Source: Heterotrichella gracilis (Eukaryota > Sar > Xanthophyceae > Tribonematales > Xanthonemataceae). Taken from it: a stretch of DNA of 64,000 nucleotides. Positions 26,601 through 35,105 of this stretch are shown in pieces; positions within the stretch are counted from its first letter, which is position 1, and each line of letters opens with the position of its first letter. The translations under genes and the position numbers were made by a program. The notes below the pieces were generated by a model. It saw only the letters and a list, made by a program, of their open reading frames with translations. It searched no databases and had not been told where the DNA came from. The stretch spans positions 1 to 64,000 of the forward strand of contig JAULBX010014425.1 in NCBI GenBank assembly GCA_032358255.1, read 5' to 3'.

Positions 26601-26984
26601 ATTGTTTTCGCCGGTTCCAACCCAAACAATATTTGTATTGTTCTTATCAATAGCCAGGCAACCGATAGAATAAGCACCCTGCCCATCAAAAATGGGTTCA
26701 AAAGTTACGCCGGCATTTTTAGTTTTAAAAACACCACCTGCTGCTGCCGCAACATACCATTCGTTTTTATTGTGAGGGTTTACGGCCAGATCTATTACAC
26801 GACCGGAAGTAACGGCCGGGCCAATATTTCTAAAAGCTAAAGCAGAATAAGTTTCTGACTTTAAAAAAGGCGCTTTTTCAGGTTGCTTTTTTTCGTCTTC
26901 TTTTTTTGGAGTTTCTTTCTTTTGCGAATACATTGTTGATGCTCCAAGCAAAGCGGCTAAAAATAATATCTTAGATTTTTTCAT
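23655..26984 (-). CDS. Secreted VPS10/sortilin-type BNR beta-propeller protein
   Basis: A 1109-residue exported protein. It has a signal peptide (about 1-21), a Lys/Glu-rich linker (22-40), and then two sets of sialidase-like BNR or Asp-box repeats (GVFKTKNAGVTFEP, GVYKSEDGGKSFKNVG, GIYKTTDGGKTWKQV, AIYKSTDEGATWDKL, GTYKSTDRGASWEKQ and others) as in VPS10 propellers, up to about residue 720. The last 380 residues are a mixed region with a FlgD-like segment (KKGLANFVWNGRYDI) and a helical C-terminus. No sialidase catalytic Arg triad is evident and there is no T9SS sorting domain. The family is common in Bacteroidota; the role is unknown, with protein or glycan binding most likely. Confidence 0.88.
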   Translation of the reverse strand: MKKSKILFLAALLGASTMYSQKKETPKKEDEKKQPEKAPFLKSETYSALAFRNIGPAVTSGRVIDLAVNPHNKNEWYVAAAAGGVFKTKNAGVTFEPIFDGQGAYSIGCLAIDKNNTNIVWVGTGENNNQRAVGYGDGVYKSEDGGKSFKNVGLKKSEHIGNFAIDPKNSNVVYVAAYGPVWNSGGERGIYKTTDGGKTWKQVLYVSENTGFNEVHMDPNHPNILYACAHQRRRHEWTYISGGPESAIYKSTDEGATWDKLTNGLPTGDVGRIALAVSPANTDIIYAMIEGRDNKGTYKSTDRGASWEKQSGTATDGNYYQEIIADPKNPSKFYVMDTWAKVTTDGGKTFKGIGEKHKHVDNHAIWIDPKNTDHFIVGCDGGLYESFDNAANWDYKSNLPITQIYRVCVDNAKPFYNVYVGTQDNNTLGGPARTISASGITNADWFVTVGGDGFQSRVDPKEPNIIYSEWQYGGLIRFDKKTGEQVDIKPIEKDGEPAYRFNWDAPIIISNFDNKRIYFAANKVFRSDERGNSWKVISPDLTRGIDRNKLAVMGKVWSVDAVAKNASTSIFGNITALTESPKNENVIYAGTDDGLIQVTTDGGSNWTKIDNIAGIPQISVSNTKMQPLVNYLLASQHNENVVYAVFNNHRQGDFKPYLIKSNDKGKTWTNISTTLPERGSVYSVAEDHKNPDLIFCGTEFGFYFSLDAGKNWVELTSGLPEAVCIKDITIHKEENDLILASFGRGVFVLDNYTMLQNIKAEDLNKTAAIFPIKNGLVFLQSSPYGHKGKSFQGESFFTAPNPEIGATIYYYLKEDFKSIKDKRRESEKEKIKNNKDVYYPSADSLRLEDAEEAAYVLATISDELGNDVRKINLPAKKGLANFVWNGRYDITSPINFIEPDVSNPYYSADEGPVAIPGKYFVKLDKVYNGSVQNLVEKTAFTISTLDQSTLPLPDRQKLMAYNKELSEFRRVVLGTADYFGVLNEKIKYLKKGVLNGNVNAVSLLADINTYETKKKAVEIALNGDESLAKREFETLPGFVGALEGIVSGSWSNSLGATQTMTDKFVKLKAEFKPIYASIVELKAVVESIEQKAENLKIPSTYGRLPVLEK

Positions 26985-27003
26985 TTTTTAATTTAATAGG
27001 AAA

Positions 27004-27034
27004 CAAAGCTAGTATTTTAAGCGTCACAGCCAAA
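27004..27034 (-). promoter_or_regulatory. Promoter of secreted propeller gene
   Basis: Minus strand TTTG (complement of 27031-27034), 19 nt, TAGCTTTG (complement of 27004-27011). This is an exact consensus match, 20 nt before the ATG at 26984. Confidence 0.75.
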
Positions 27035-27174
27035 TAGGTTAAAACTAATTTTTTGGTTTAAACTATTGATTAACAGATAAATAAACCTATTTTTCGTCTT
27101 CTTTAAATAGCAAAATTCACGCTAAAAGGGGGATGAACTATTTTGTGAAAAATCAAAAATACGTCACCTCAAAA

Positions 27175-27190
27175 TTTAGACTAGTCTAAA
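27175..27190. promoter_or_regulatory. Palindromic operator, probable DtxR/MntR site
   Basis: TTTAGACTAGTCTAAA is a perfect 16-bp palindrome just upstream of the -33 box of the DtxR gene. Dyads of this size are typical of DtxR-family regulators. Binding by the adjacent regulator is inferred from position and symmetry. Confidence 0.7.
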
Positions 27191-27192
27191 AT

Positions 27193-27224
27193 TTTGTTTA
27201 GCACACTAAAATTTATTATTTTTG
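27193..27224 (+). promoter_or_regulatory. Promoter of dtxR-nramp operon with second operator-like dyad in spacer
   Basis: TTTG (27193-27196), 20 nt, TATTTTTG (27217-27224), matching the Bacteroidota consensus. The spacer holds an imperfect dyad TTTAG-N4-CTAAA (27197-27210) with the same half-site ends as the 16-bp palindrome. Transcription would start about at the GTG start codon, so the message may be nearly leaderless. Confidence 0.65.
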
Positions 27225-27227
27225 TGC

Positions 27228-27896
27228 GTGATAATTTCGTTAACAGAGGAAAATTACCTTAAAGCCATTTACACTTTAAGTCATTTATTCGAAGAGTCGG
27301 AGGTTAGTACCAACCAAATTTCTGATCATCTTAATAATAAAGCGGCCACCGTTACCGATATGCTTAAACGTCTGGCGGAAAAAAAATTAATTCATTATAT
27401 CCCATACCAGGGCGTAAAACTTACTGAGAAGGGAAGACAAACTGCTATTAAAGTAATTCGTAAACACCGTTTGTGGGAAGTTTTTTTGGTTGACAAATTA
27501 CAGTTCAAGTGGGATGAGGTACACGAAATAGCCGAACAATTAGAGCACATTAACAGCGATGAATTAATTCAACGACTTGATAAATTTTTAGGCAAACCAA
27601 AATTCGATCCGCATGGCGATCCGATACCAGACGCTAACGGACAATTGAATGTTGTAAAAGCAATTCCTTTAAATCAACACAAAACAAAAGGCATATTTAC
27701 TTTTGTTGGTGTTTGCGAACATTCAAAAACGTTTTTGCAACACCTTACATCCATAGGTTTAAAAATTGGTGATGTTTTAAAAGTAGAAGAAATAAATGAA
27801 TTCGATAATTCATTTAAAGTTAAGATCAATAAAAATAACAGTCAGTTCTTTAGCAATAAAGTAGCTTCTAACATTTTAGTGGAGATAAAAAAATGA
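27228..27896 (+). CDS. DtxR/MntR-family metal-dependent transcriptional regulator
   Basis: Repressor that binds operator DNA when loaded with Mn2+ or Fe2+. From GTG 27228 the 222 residues start MIISLTEENYLKAIYTL, the standard family opening. A winged helix (about 20-65), the dimer and metal domain with ELEHINSDELIQRLDKFLG and GDPIPD follow, and then a C-terminal SH3/FeoA-like domain (about 155-222). A farther upstream TTG at 27222 is possible but adds only two residues. It overlaps the Nramp gene by 4 nt and has a perfect palindrome at its promoter, which fits autorepression of a manganese or iron uptake operon. Confidence 0.93.
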   Translation: MIISLTEENYLKAIYTLSHLFEESEVSTNQISDHLNNKAATVTDMLKRLAEKKLIHYIPYQGVKLTEKGRQTAIKVIRKHRLWEVFLVDKLQFKWDEVHEIAEQLEHINSDELIQRLDKFLGKPKFDPHGDPIPDANGQLNVVKAIPLNQHKTKGIFTFVGVCEHSKTFLQHLTSIGLKIGDVLKVEEINEFDNSFKVKINKNNSQFFSNKVASNILVEIKK

Positions 27897-29755
27897 GCAA
27901 GTCGTTAGAAGAAGTAAATTCGAGTGTAAACACACAAACCGGTGGAAGCATAAAAAGGCTCTTAGCTTTTTTAGGTCCTGCTTATATGATCAGTGTTGGC
28001 TATATGGACCCAGGCAACTGGGCCACAGATATTGCCGGCGGAAGTAAATTTGGTTTTAGTTTATTGTGGGTTTTAGTAATGAGCAACATTATTGCTTTAT
28101 TATTACAGAGCCATTGTGTGCGTTTAGGAATTGTAAGTGGCAAAGATCTGGCACAGGCATCTCGCGAAACCTATCCAAGATTTATTAATTTATTTTTATA
28201 TGCTCTTGCGGAAATAGCAATTGCCGCCTGCGACCTGGCCGAAGTAATTGGTATGGCTATTGGTATACATCTGTTATTTCCGAGCATTGGTATTTTGACA
28301 GGCGTTTGTATTACAGTACTGGATAGTTTTATTTTACTATTCTTGTTAAACAAAGGTATTCGCAAATTAGAAGCCTTTATTATTTGCCTTGTGCTTTTGA
28401 TAGGTGTCTCATTCTTTATTCAACTATTAATTGCAAAGCCTGAAGTTTCAGAAATTGCTGGTGGATTATTTCCATTCATTCAAAACGATGAAGCGCTTTA
28501 TATTGCTATTGGTATAATTGGCGCAACGGTTATGCCTCACAATTTATACTTACACAGCTCTTTGGTTCAAACACGTAAGTTTGATCGAACACCCAAAGAA
28601 ATAAAAAAAGCAATACGTTTTAATACTATTGATAGTGCCGTTGCATTAAATCTGGCATTATTTGTAAACGCCGCTATTTTAATTTTAGCAGCAACTACTT
28701 TTCACAAACAAGGAAAAAATGACGTTACCGAGATACAGGACGCGCATCAATTATTGGCGCCCATGTTGGGCAGCACACTTGCTCCTATTCTATTTGCCGT
28801 GGCGTTAATTGCGGCAGGACAAAGTTCTACCATTACAGGCACTTTAGCAGGACAGGTTGTGATGGAAGGTTATTTAAATTTACGTTTACAACCCTGGATA
28901 AGGAGATTGCTAACACGTTTAATAGCTATTGTGCCTGCATTTTTGACCATTTTAATTTTAGGTGATGGCGCTACCGGAAAACTATTAATTCTTAGCCAGG
29001 TAATTTTGAGTTTACAATTAGGTTTTGCCGTTATTCCACTCATTCATTTTGTGAGCGACAAAAAGAAAATGGGTGATTATGTAATTCCTTTGTGGCAAAA
29101 AATACTATCGTGGATCGCAGCACTTACAATTATTTCGTTGAACGTAAAATTAGTTTTTAGCGAAATTGCCGACCTTTTATTTACAAGCAGCTCTCCTATA
29201 CTAATAAGTTTTACCATTGTGCCAATTTGTATATTTTGTTTTTTAATGCTGATCTATATTACTGTTGTTCCTTTCATTACTAAAGAAAAAGAAAATAAAC
29301 GCAGAGGCTTTCATGATGAATTAGAGCCATTAAAATTGGATTTTCAAACCAGTATTAAACGAATTGCAGTTACTGTAGATTTTAGCCCCAGCGATAATAA
29401 AGCCATAAATAAAGCCTTACAACTGGGAGATAAAAGTTCTACTTTAATTTTAATTCATATTCTGGAGAGCACAAATGCCATGGTGTATGGCGAAGACTCG
29501 TTTGATTTTGAACGTGAAGAAGATTATCAGAAATTAAAAAAATATCAACAGGAGTTAGAGGCACAAAATATTACTACAGAAATACAGTTAGGCTTTGGTA
29601 TTCCTAAGTTGGCGATCCCACAACTGATCATTAAAAATAATTGCGATATTATTATAATGGGAACACATGGACACCGCACCATAAAAGATATTTTATTAGG
29701 AAGTACTATCGAAAGCGTAAGACACGAAATTAAAATTCCGTTGGTGTTGGTTTAA
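27893..29755 (+). CDS. Nramp divalent metal transporter fused to a universal-stress (USP) domain
   Basis: Proton-coupled Mn2+/Fe2+ importer. Residues about 20-470 hold 11 or so membrane segments with the metal-site motifs GYMDPGNWATDI (helix 1) and GATVMPHNLYLHSSL (helix 6). Residues about 480-620 form a USP domain ending GTHGHRTIKDILLGSTIESV, which fits the G-x2-G-x9-G(S/T) nucleotide-binding motif. Ordinary MntH proteins are about 410-450 residues, so the C-terminal fusion accounts for the extra length. The gene overlaps dtxR by 4 nt. Metal choice is not decidable by sequence; the USP part may sense ATP or stress. Confidence 0.95.
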   Translation: MSKSLEEVNSSVNTQTGGSIKRLLAFLGPAYMISVGYMDPGNWATDIAGGSKFGFSLLWVLVMSNIIALLLQSHCVRLGIVSGKDLAQASRETYPRFINLFLYALAEIAIAACDLAEVIGMAIGIHLLFPSIGILTGVCITVLDSFILLFLLNKGIRKLEAFIICLVLLIGVSFFIQLLIAKPEVSEIAGGLFPFIQNDEALYIAIGIIGATVMPHNLYLHSSLVQTRKFDRTPKEIKKAIRFNTIDSAVALNLALFVNAAILILAATTFHKQGKNDVTEIQDAHQLLAPMLGSTLAPILFAVALIAAGQSSTITGTLAGQVVMEGYLNLRLQPWIRRLLTRLIAIVPAFLTILILGDGATGKLLILSQVILSLQLGFAVIPLIHFVSDKKKMGDYVIPLWQKILSWIAALTIISLNVKLVFSEIADLLFTSSSPILISFTIVPICIFCFLMLIYITVVPFITKEKENKRRGFHDELEPLKLDFQTSIKRIAVTVDFSPSDNKAINKALQLGDKSSTLILIHILESTNAMVYGEDSFDFEREEDYQKLKKYQQELEAQNITTEIQLGFGIPKLAIPQLIIKNNCDIIIMGTHGHRTIKDILLGSTIESVRHEIKIPLVLV

Positions 29756-30879
29756 ATTACTTCCAGCAATTTCTTAATGTTAGCCTGGTTAAAATAGATC
29801 TCAAGGCTCTTTTTTCTTTCTTCAATAATTTCCGGCTTAATATCCATTTCCATTAAATTATTTATAAGTTCGATATAACGCTCAGGTACATTACTTATAA
29901 AAATCCCACTTTTTTCTCCTCCAATAATATGAGTACCAACGATCATTTTAGGATTACAAATTACAAACCGCCCGGTAAAAAGCACATTTAGCAATTTTAA
30001 TTTTAAACCGGTTGCCTGGAAAGTATGCAAACAATGAATTTGCGCATTCTCTATCAGTTCTTCCATTTTTTCGGCAGAAGGATTTTCTATTAATTCAATA
30101 TGCGCATAACCTTCAATGCTCTTTTTTAAAAAAGCTGGTGGATTTAATCCTGCAATAATAACCTTATGAAGCACGCGGCAAAACACATTATTGATCAGCC
30201 ACAAAGCAGATTCATAATTTTCGGAAATACTTAAATTACCATTATATAAAACATAGTCGCCCTTATCGTTTTTTATCTTCACCTCATCGTTTGGATGAAA
30301 GCTTGGCAAATACAACGTTTTTACTTTTGGATAATTATGGTTAAAATAGGCTGCGTCATTTTCATTTACAGCCAAAATAATATCTGCAAAATTGACGATC
30401 TTCTCAAAACGTTTTAATTTTCCCGCCTCACTTCTTAAATAAAATCGCTTCGAAGCATTTCGCTCAGACAAGGACAATTGTAAATAATACTCATGTTCGA
30501 TATTACTGTGGCGGTATATTTTTTTTCTGTTCTTAAAACGTTCGTCGCTCAATAAATAACAGGTATGCAATACTTCAAAAAGTATTGGAAAATCGTTAGA
30601 CAATAAATTTTTTTCTAATTCAACTGATTGTCTTGACTTAACGTTATAAGGCAAGGAAGATAAAAAAGATAATGTTCCGGTCTTGCGCGGATAATAATAT
30701 ACTTTTTCACATAAAGCTTCTAATTCTTTCGAGGCTTCTCGTCCGTATACAAAACAATGCAAATGAACTTTCACACCTATCTTTTTTAGCCAGACCAATT
30801 TATAATATACATCAATTACCCCGCCGTAATTTGCAGGAAAAGGAACATCAAAAGAAATTATGTTAATGGCTTTTGTCAA
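29752..30879 (-). CDS. Glycosyltransferase, GT-B fold (GT1/GT4-like)
   Basis: A 375-residue cytosolic or membrane-associated glycosyltransferase. The N-terminal half has NIISFDVPFPANYGGVIDVY, a typical acceptor-domain glycine loop. The C-terminal half has YVLYNGNLSISENYESALWL, HKVIIAGLNPP and HCLHTFQATGLKLKLLNVLF, where the last corresponds to the E/P-x-E-containing sugar-nucleotide site in reduced form. The start is TTG at 30879. Its stop overlaps that of the convergent Nramp gene by 4 nt. Donor and acceptor are unknown; cell-surface glycan work is likely. Confidence 0.8.
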   Translation of the reverse strand: MTKAINIISFDVPFPANYGGVIDVYYKLVWLKKIGVKVHLHCFVYGREASKELEALCEKVYYYPRKTGTLSFLSSLPYNVKSRQSVELEKNLLSNDFPILFEVLHTCYLLSDERFKNRKKIYRHSNIEHEYYLQLSLSERNASKRFYLRSEAGKLKRFEKIVNFADIILAVNENDAAYFNHNYPKVKTLYLPSFHPNDEVKIKNDKGDYVLYNGNLSISENYESALWLINNVFCRVLHKVIIAGLNPPAFLKKSIEGYAHIELIENPSAEKMEELIENAQIHCLHTFQATGLKLKLLNVLFTGRFVICNPKMIVGTHIIGGEKSGIFISNVPERYIELINNLMEMDIKPEIIEERKKSLEIYFNQANIKKLLEVI

Positions 30880-30898
30880 TGGTCAAAGATGACCATTT

Positions 30899-31933
30899 TT
30901 ATTCAAAATAAAAACCGTTGGCAATTAATCCGCCTTTAAAGTATTTTCTCTGGCTGCCATCAGTATTATAAATGTAAATATTTGACTTTTGGTTAAAATT
31001 CAATGCATCGGAAGCGTAAATGGTATGATCGTTAGGATTAATACCCAGGCCATAAAACGTTTTTGTTCCTTTTGCTATAAACGCAGATGAAGGAAGATTG
31101 TTATCAGAAATAGCCATTCGGTAGATACCTCCGCTTAAAAAATAAAGGGTGTCTTTTGTTTTATTTAAACATAAACGAAAGGGCGATTCGCTCACATTGA
31201 ATGAATAAGAGGTCTCTATCTGATTTGTAATAGGGTTTATTCTTGATAATTTTCCGGCAATATTATTTGTTTGATCGCCGCCACTTAAAACCCACACTTT
31301 GTCATTTTTGTCAATAACAATACTTCCTGCATTTGTTCCCACATCAATACTATCTGCTTTTGTGTTATTGACAGTATTAATAACATAAGTATAATTCCTC
31401 TTAATATTAGTTACAAAAGCCTTGTTGTAAATAAGTGCCATTTCTTCGGTAAAACCCGCACAAGGAATTGAATCGATCTTTGTATTTGAATTAAGATCTA
31501 TTATGCTAATTTCGTTACCATTATAATCGCTCACATACGCTTTTTGATTTGTAATTGGTAAAATGTAACGTGGTGAAGACAATTTACTGATCTGCGTTAA
31601 TTTTTTAAATTGATCGTCGCATACGATAATTTTGCCCGAATTATTTACAACCAAATAAAATTTACCATTAATTTTAGTTAAGCTTTGCGCCACATCGCCA
31701 ATAGCCGGTGAAGCAGCATTTTGCGTTTGATAAAAATTCTCGATCACTGCATCATTACCTGTGTCATATAAAGAAACAGAAGAATTTCCCGAACCAAAGT
31801 TACCCTCATTTATAATGTAAACCTTTTTTGCATTCGTTAATTGCACTTGCGGCTGAACACTATCCTGCGGTTTATCTTTAACACAAGAAACCATTACTGA
31901 TAAAAAAATAATTATGTATGGAAATTTTTTCAT
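30899..31933 (-). CDS. DUF5074-type (YncE-like) beta-propeller lipoprotein of the B12 operon
   Basis: A 344-residue protein with a lipoprotein signal (lipobox-like VMVSC at about residue 17) and a beta-propeller of YVTN type (KVYIINEGNFGSGNSSVSLY, KAYVSDYNGNEISIID, KAFVTNIKRNYTYVIN). This family is repeatedly found next to TonB-dependent receptors under cobalamin riboswitches in Bacteroidota and is thought to help bind corrinoids at the surface. Here it is the last gene of such an operon, behind an apparent terminator hairpin. Confidence 0.85.
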   Translation of the reverse strand: MKKFPYIIIFLSVMVSCVKDKPQDSVQPQVQLTNAKKVYIINEGNFGSGNSSVSLYDTGNDAVIENFYQTQNAASPAIGDVAQSLTKINGKFYLVVNNSGKIIVCDDQFKKLTQISKLSSPRYILPITNQKAYVSDYNGNEISIIDLNSNTKIDSIPCAGFTEEMALIYNKAFVTNIKRNYTYVINTVNNTKADSIDVGTNAGSIVIDKNDKVWVLSGGDQTNNIAGKLSRINPITNQIETSYSFNVSESPFRLCLNKTKDTLYFLSGGIYRMAISDNNLPSSAFIAKGTKTFYGLGINPNDHTIYASDALNFNQKSNIYIYNTDGSQRKYFKGGLIANGFYFE

Positions 31934-31935
31934 TT

Positions 31936-31975
31936 AGAAAAAGAAGGAGCATCAATTTACTACTCCTTCAAAAAT
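31936..31975 (-). terminator. Intercistronic terminator or attenuator in the B12 operon
   Basis: Minus strand: GAAGGAG (complement of 31963-31969), a 13-nt loop, CTCCTTC (complement of 31943-31949), then a run of T. It lies after the DUF4465 stop and directly before the DUF5074 start, so it would reduce expression of the last gene. Confidence 0.6.
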
Positions 31976-31979
31976 TATT

Positions 31980-32933
31980 TTAGTTTTTAATTAACTTCTT
32001 TACAATTTTTTGACCAGCCGAACTCAGTTCTAAAAAATAAATTCCATTTGGTAAATTATTTACATCCAAAGTTGTTTGCATTTCATTTAACTGTTGCGAA
32101 TAAATGATCTTACCCATTACATCCATTATTGAAACGATTCCCTCGGCTTTTAGATCCGATTGTATTGTAAGAACTGAGTTGAAAGGATTTGGATAGACAC
32201 TTAAATTAAAATTCGTTTTATTTTCAGCCAAACCAACACTGGATTGTGTATTGGTAAAATTATCAATGCCAAAAAATAATGGTGTATTTGGTCCAAAAGA
32301 ACCATTATCACTAGTGAACATAAAAAATTTAAGACTGTCAACATTTCCTAAAGTGGAAGTGTTTACCCACTGCCAGGTATCTACTAAATAATCCAAAGTA
32401 TTATTAGCGAAACGGAAATCAGCTAGATAAAACGGAACACTATCTGTTAATAAAACACCGCCTTTGTAACCCCTAACCGTTACTTTAAAAAAGTCAGGAT
32501 CGTTTCCCGACACACCGCCAAATTTTTTAGCGAACGAGTCACCAAGTTTCATAGATTTATAGGCATATGTTGTGTTGGTAATATAAAAACCGCCAACGGT
32601 GTTAGATGGAGCGGTTAAATTAATAACAGCTTTATCTTGCCCAATAACATAAACGTTTGAGTTGTTGTATCCTTTTAAAGGTTTTACACCATACATATTT
32701 GCAAATCCTACTGTTGAAGAATCGTACTTGTTAGTGTAAGAAAAACCACCGCTCCAAAAACCACTATATTTATGTTGGAAAGATGCTCCGCCGGTTGTAA
32801 ATGACACACCCGTAGTGCTTGAATAAGCTGAATTTGCGCCAAGTGGCAAGCCTTCAAAATCGGCTACACCTGTTTGCGCATTTATTGTAAAAAGACTCAA
32901 AGCTAGAGCTATAAAATTAATTGTTCTTTTCAT
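31980..32933 (-). CDS. DUF4465-type secreted protein with T9SS C-terminal sorting domain
   Basis: A 317-residue protein. It has a signal peptide (1-19), then a beta-rich DUF4465-like domain (GVADFEGLPLGANSAY, FTNKYDS-like segments, ending FFGIDNFTNTQ), and a type A sorting domain at the end (LSVYPNPFNSVLTIQS, then LPNGIYFLELSSAGQKIVKKL). This puts the protein on the cell surface or outside by the T9SS. DUF4465 proteins are common in corrinoid-uptake operons, and the riboswitch and receptor upstream agree. Surface corrinoid capture is inferred. Confidence 0.85.
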   Translation of the reverse strand: MKRTINFIALALSLFTINAQTGVADFEGLPLGANSAYSSTTGVSFTTGGASFQHKYSGFWSGGFSYTNKYDSSTVGFANMYGVKPLKGYNNSNVYVIGQDKAVINLTAPSNTVGGFYITNTTYAYKSMKLGDSFAKKFGGVSGNDPDFFKVTVRGYKGGVLLTDSVPFYLADFRFANNTLDYLVDTWQWVNTSTLGNVDSLKFFMFTSDNGSFGPNTPLFFGIDNFTNTQSSVGLAENKTNFNLSVYPNPFNSVLTIQSDLKAEGIVSIMDVMGKIIYSQQLNEMQTTLDVNNLPNGIYFLELSSAGQKIVKKLIKN

Positions 32934-32943
32934 ATTTGTTTTT

Positions 32944-34884
32944 TTATGTGTTTTTCTTTTTTGTTTTAATTGTTATTCCAATTTCATAGTTTCTCAATGG
33001 CATGGGTCTGCCTTGCAATACAGCATAATTTTTATTCAATAAATTGTTGCAGGCAGCGTACAGGATAAAATCTGCCAGATTTGTATCAACAGAATAATTT
33101 AAACGTAGTGACGAAACCTGGTAAGGATCTAACCACTGCGAATTATCACTTGTTGTAAAACGATAACCTACATATTGGTTGAAAAAAGTTAAAGCGGTTT
33201 TATTATAACCTATTAAAATGTTTGCATTCACCGTATAACGTGGCGTATAAATTAATTGTTTGCGAACGGTATTATCGTTTTCCAGTGAATTGGCTGCAAC
33301 GGTTGAAAGCACATAACCTGTTACAACGTTTATTTTATAGGAGAACTTATCTTTATAATAATTAATTTTCCAGGTTGTTTCTGCACCTCTACTCCAAACC
33401 TGTTGCACATTTATTGGCGAAGGATTTCCATTTACTGCCGGCACCCATAATATCCAGTTATCAATTTTTCTGCTATATGCTGCACCCGACATAAATATTG
33501 AAAAAGCATTGATCTGGGTTTTATAATTAACGCTGCCTTCATAGGTATATCCCTGTTCTGGTTTTAAATTTATGTCGCCGCCAGGCAACCAATATAATTC
33601 ATTTAAGGTGGGTTGACGATATACCCTAGCGGTACTCGCCATTAAAGCAATATGTTTGGTAAGATTGTATTCCGTCGAAATATTTCCTGTTAAAGGCAAA
33701 GCACCTACACTAAAATACTCAGCGCGGGCTGAAACGTAGGTTAACCATTTACCTTTCAAAAAAGAAAATTTATTTCCTACTAAAAGCGAAGCCCTGCTTA
33801 GTGTTTTTGTTGATTCATAATTAGTAGTGAAGGCAGAACTTGAGGAAAAATTGAAGCCAAAATTTAATTGATGTTGTTGATGCCAAGTTAAATAATTTTC
33901 ATTCTCCGCAATGATGGTTTGGGTTTTATTCTTCGAAAAAAGGGAAGTTAAACTGTCGGTATAATTTATCTTATCTTCAAAAAAGCCCGCTCTTAAACCT
34001 GACCTGAAATTTGAATTGATAAAACTCCAGTTGGCAGTTATCCTTGCAGCATCATCGCGCTGATATGTTTTACTTTCGGATTGCAGATCAAAAGAAGGTA
34101 AACGGCGCTTATTAGCATTTATCCAGGCGTTAACAGATATTATGTTCTTTGTATTTATCAAAAATTTTATTTCCTGCATTAATCCCAGAAAATCATAAGA
34201 AGCATTTTTTTGTTGTTTGACAGTATGCTCCTTATCTGTTGTGTCCAGGTAATTAAAATTATTTGTCGATCTGCTATTGTAGATCTTTGTCGACGTAATA
34301 AATCTGCGGTTACTAAATATTACATTGGTAGATATGTTCTTTAAACCAAAACTTCCGGCGCCAAAATTGGTAGAGGCTTTTAAACCTTGATCAAATAAGG
34401 GTTTATTATTAAGGTGGATGCTTCCGCCAACGGCACCGCTTCCCCAAAGAGATGAAGAGCCGCCATATTCCACATCAATATTTTCAAAAAGGAAAGAAGG
34501 CATTAAAGAAAGATCAGACTGGCCAAGCATAGCATTTTGAAGATTGAAACCATTCCATAAAACGGCAGTTTGCGAAGCGTTGCCTCCTCTAAAAGCAGTT
34601 GTTGAAAGCTGACCTGGCCCGTAATTTTTTATGAATACAGGGGTATTAAGACTTAACACGTCAGCAATTGAATTAAATTTAAACTGTTCTTTGATCGTCG
34701 AATCGATTGGCTCGGTTTTTTTTCCCATTTGTGATAGCTGTCTCTTTTTTGCGATCACCTCTACATTTTGTAACGCTACCGTATCTTGTTGAGCGAAACA
34801 ATTTAGATTCGTAAACAAACAAAACAGTATGACCTTAATATAATTAAGATCACAAGCAAAATGCTTATGTATTTTTAAGATCAA
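32944..34884 (-). CDS. TonB-dependent receptor, BtuB-like (corrinoid uptake)
   Basis: Outer-membrane active transporter. The 646 residues have a signal sequence (to about residue 31, NCFAQ), a plug domain (about 40-160: VEVIAKKRQLSQMGKK, STTAFRGGNASQTAVLWNG, IDVEYGGSSSLWGSGAVGGS) and a 22-strand-type barrel ending in PLRNYEIGITIKTK. The size and the cobalamin riboswitch ahead of it point to vitamin B12 or another corrinoid as ligand. The start is TTG at 34884, the farthest codon giving a full signal peptide. First gene of a three-gene operon. Confidence 0.92.
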   Translation of the reverse strand: MILKIHKHFACDLNYIKVILFCLFTNLNCFAQQDTVALQNVEVIAKKRQLSQMGKKTEPIDSTIKEQFKFNSIADVLSLNTPVFIKNYGPGQLSTTAFRGGNASQTAVLWNGFNLQNAMLGQSDLSLMPSFLFENIDVEYGGSSSLWGSGAVGGSIHLNNKPLFDQGLKASTNFGAGSFGLKNISTNVIFSNRRFITSTKIYNSRSTNNFNYLDTTDKEHTVKQQKNASYDFLGLMQEIKFLINTKNIISVNAWINANKRRLPSFDLQSESKTYQRDDAARITANWSFINSNFRSGLRAGFFEDKINYTDSLTSLFSKNKTQTIIAENENYLTWHQQHQLNFGFNFSSSSAFTTNYESTKTLSRASLLVGNKFSFLKGKWLTYVSARAEYFSVGALPLTGNISTEYNLTKHIALMASTARVYRQPTLNELYWLPGGDINLKPEQGYTYEGSVNYKTQINAFSIFMSGAAYSRKIDNWILWVPAVNGNPSPINVQQVWSRGAETTWKINYYKDKFSYKINVVTGYVLSTVAANSLENDNTVRKQLIYTPRYTVNANILIGYNKTALTFFNQYVGYRFTTSDNSQWLDPYQVSSLRLNYSVDTNLADFILYAACNNLLNKNYAVLQGRPMPLRNYEIGITIKTKKKNT

Positions 34885-34914
34885 TTTCTTTGATACTTTT
34901 TGTGCGTCTTTGGC

Positions 34915-35085
34915 TCCACCTCCCGAAAGCCTTAAACATTGTACATTTGGCAGGTCTTCTGACTTATCCTTAATAAAACGCCTTCCCGTTTTAACAGTGG
35001 CTTAGAATGTTTTATTTCCAAAAGGACTCACAGCAGCGGGTACTATTAGCGATTTGCACGCTATTCCCTATTAATCTTTTGTTTA
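34915..35085 (-). ncRNA. Cobalamin riboswitch
   Basis: On the minus strand the leader contains the B12 box AAGTCAGAAGACCTGCC (complement of about 34949-34965, within 34946-34965), the preceding GCAAATCG segment with GTACCCGCTGCTGTGAG, and further paired regions (AAAACGGGAAGGCGTTTT). These are the diagnostic parts of the cobalamin-sensing RNA. It sits in the leader of the BtuB-like gene and probably turns the operon off when adenosylcobalamin is plentiful. The exact ends are estimated. Confidence 0.93.
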
Positions 35086-35105
35086 AAAAAGAACCAATTG
35101 CAAGA

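Noticed and set aside
34940-35060. Short repeats upstream of the TonB receptor as a mobile-element end
   Set aside because: They are explained by the conserved B12 box and paired segments of a cobalamin riboswitch.
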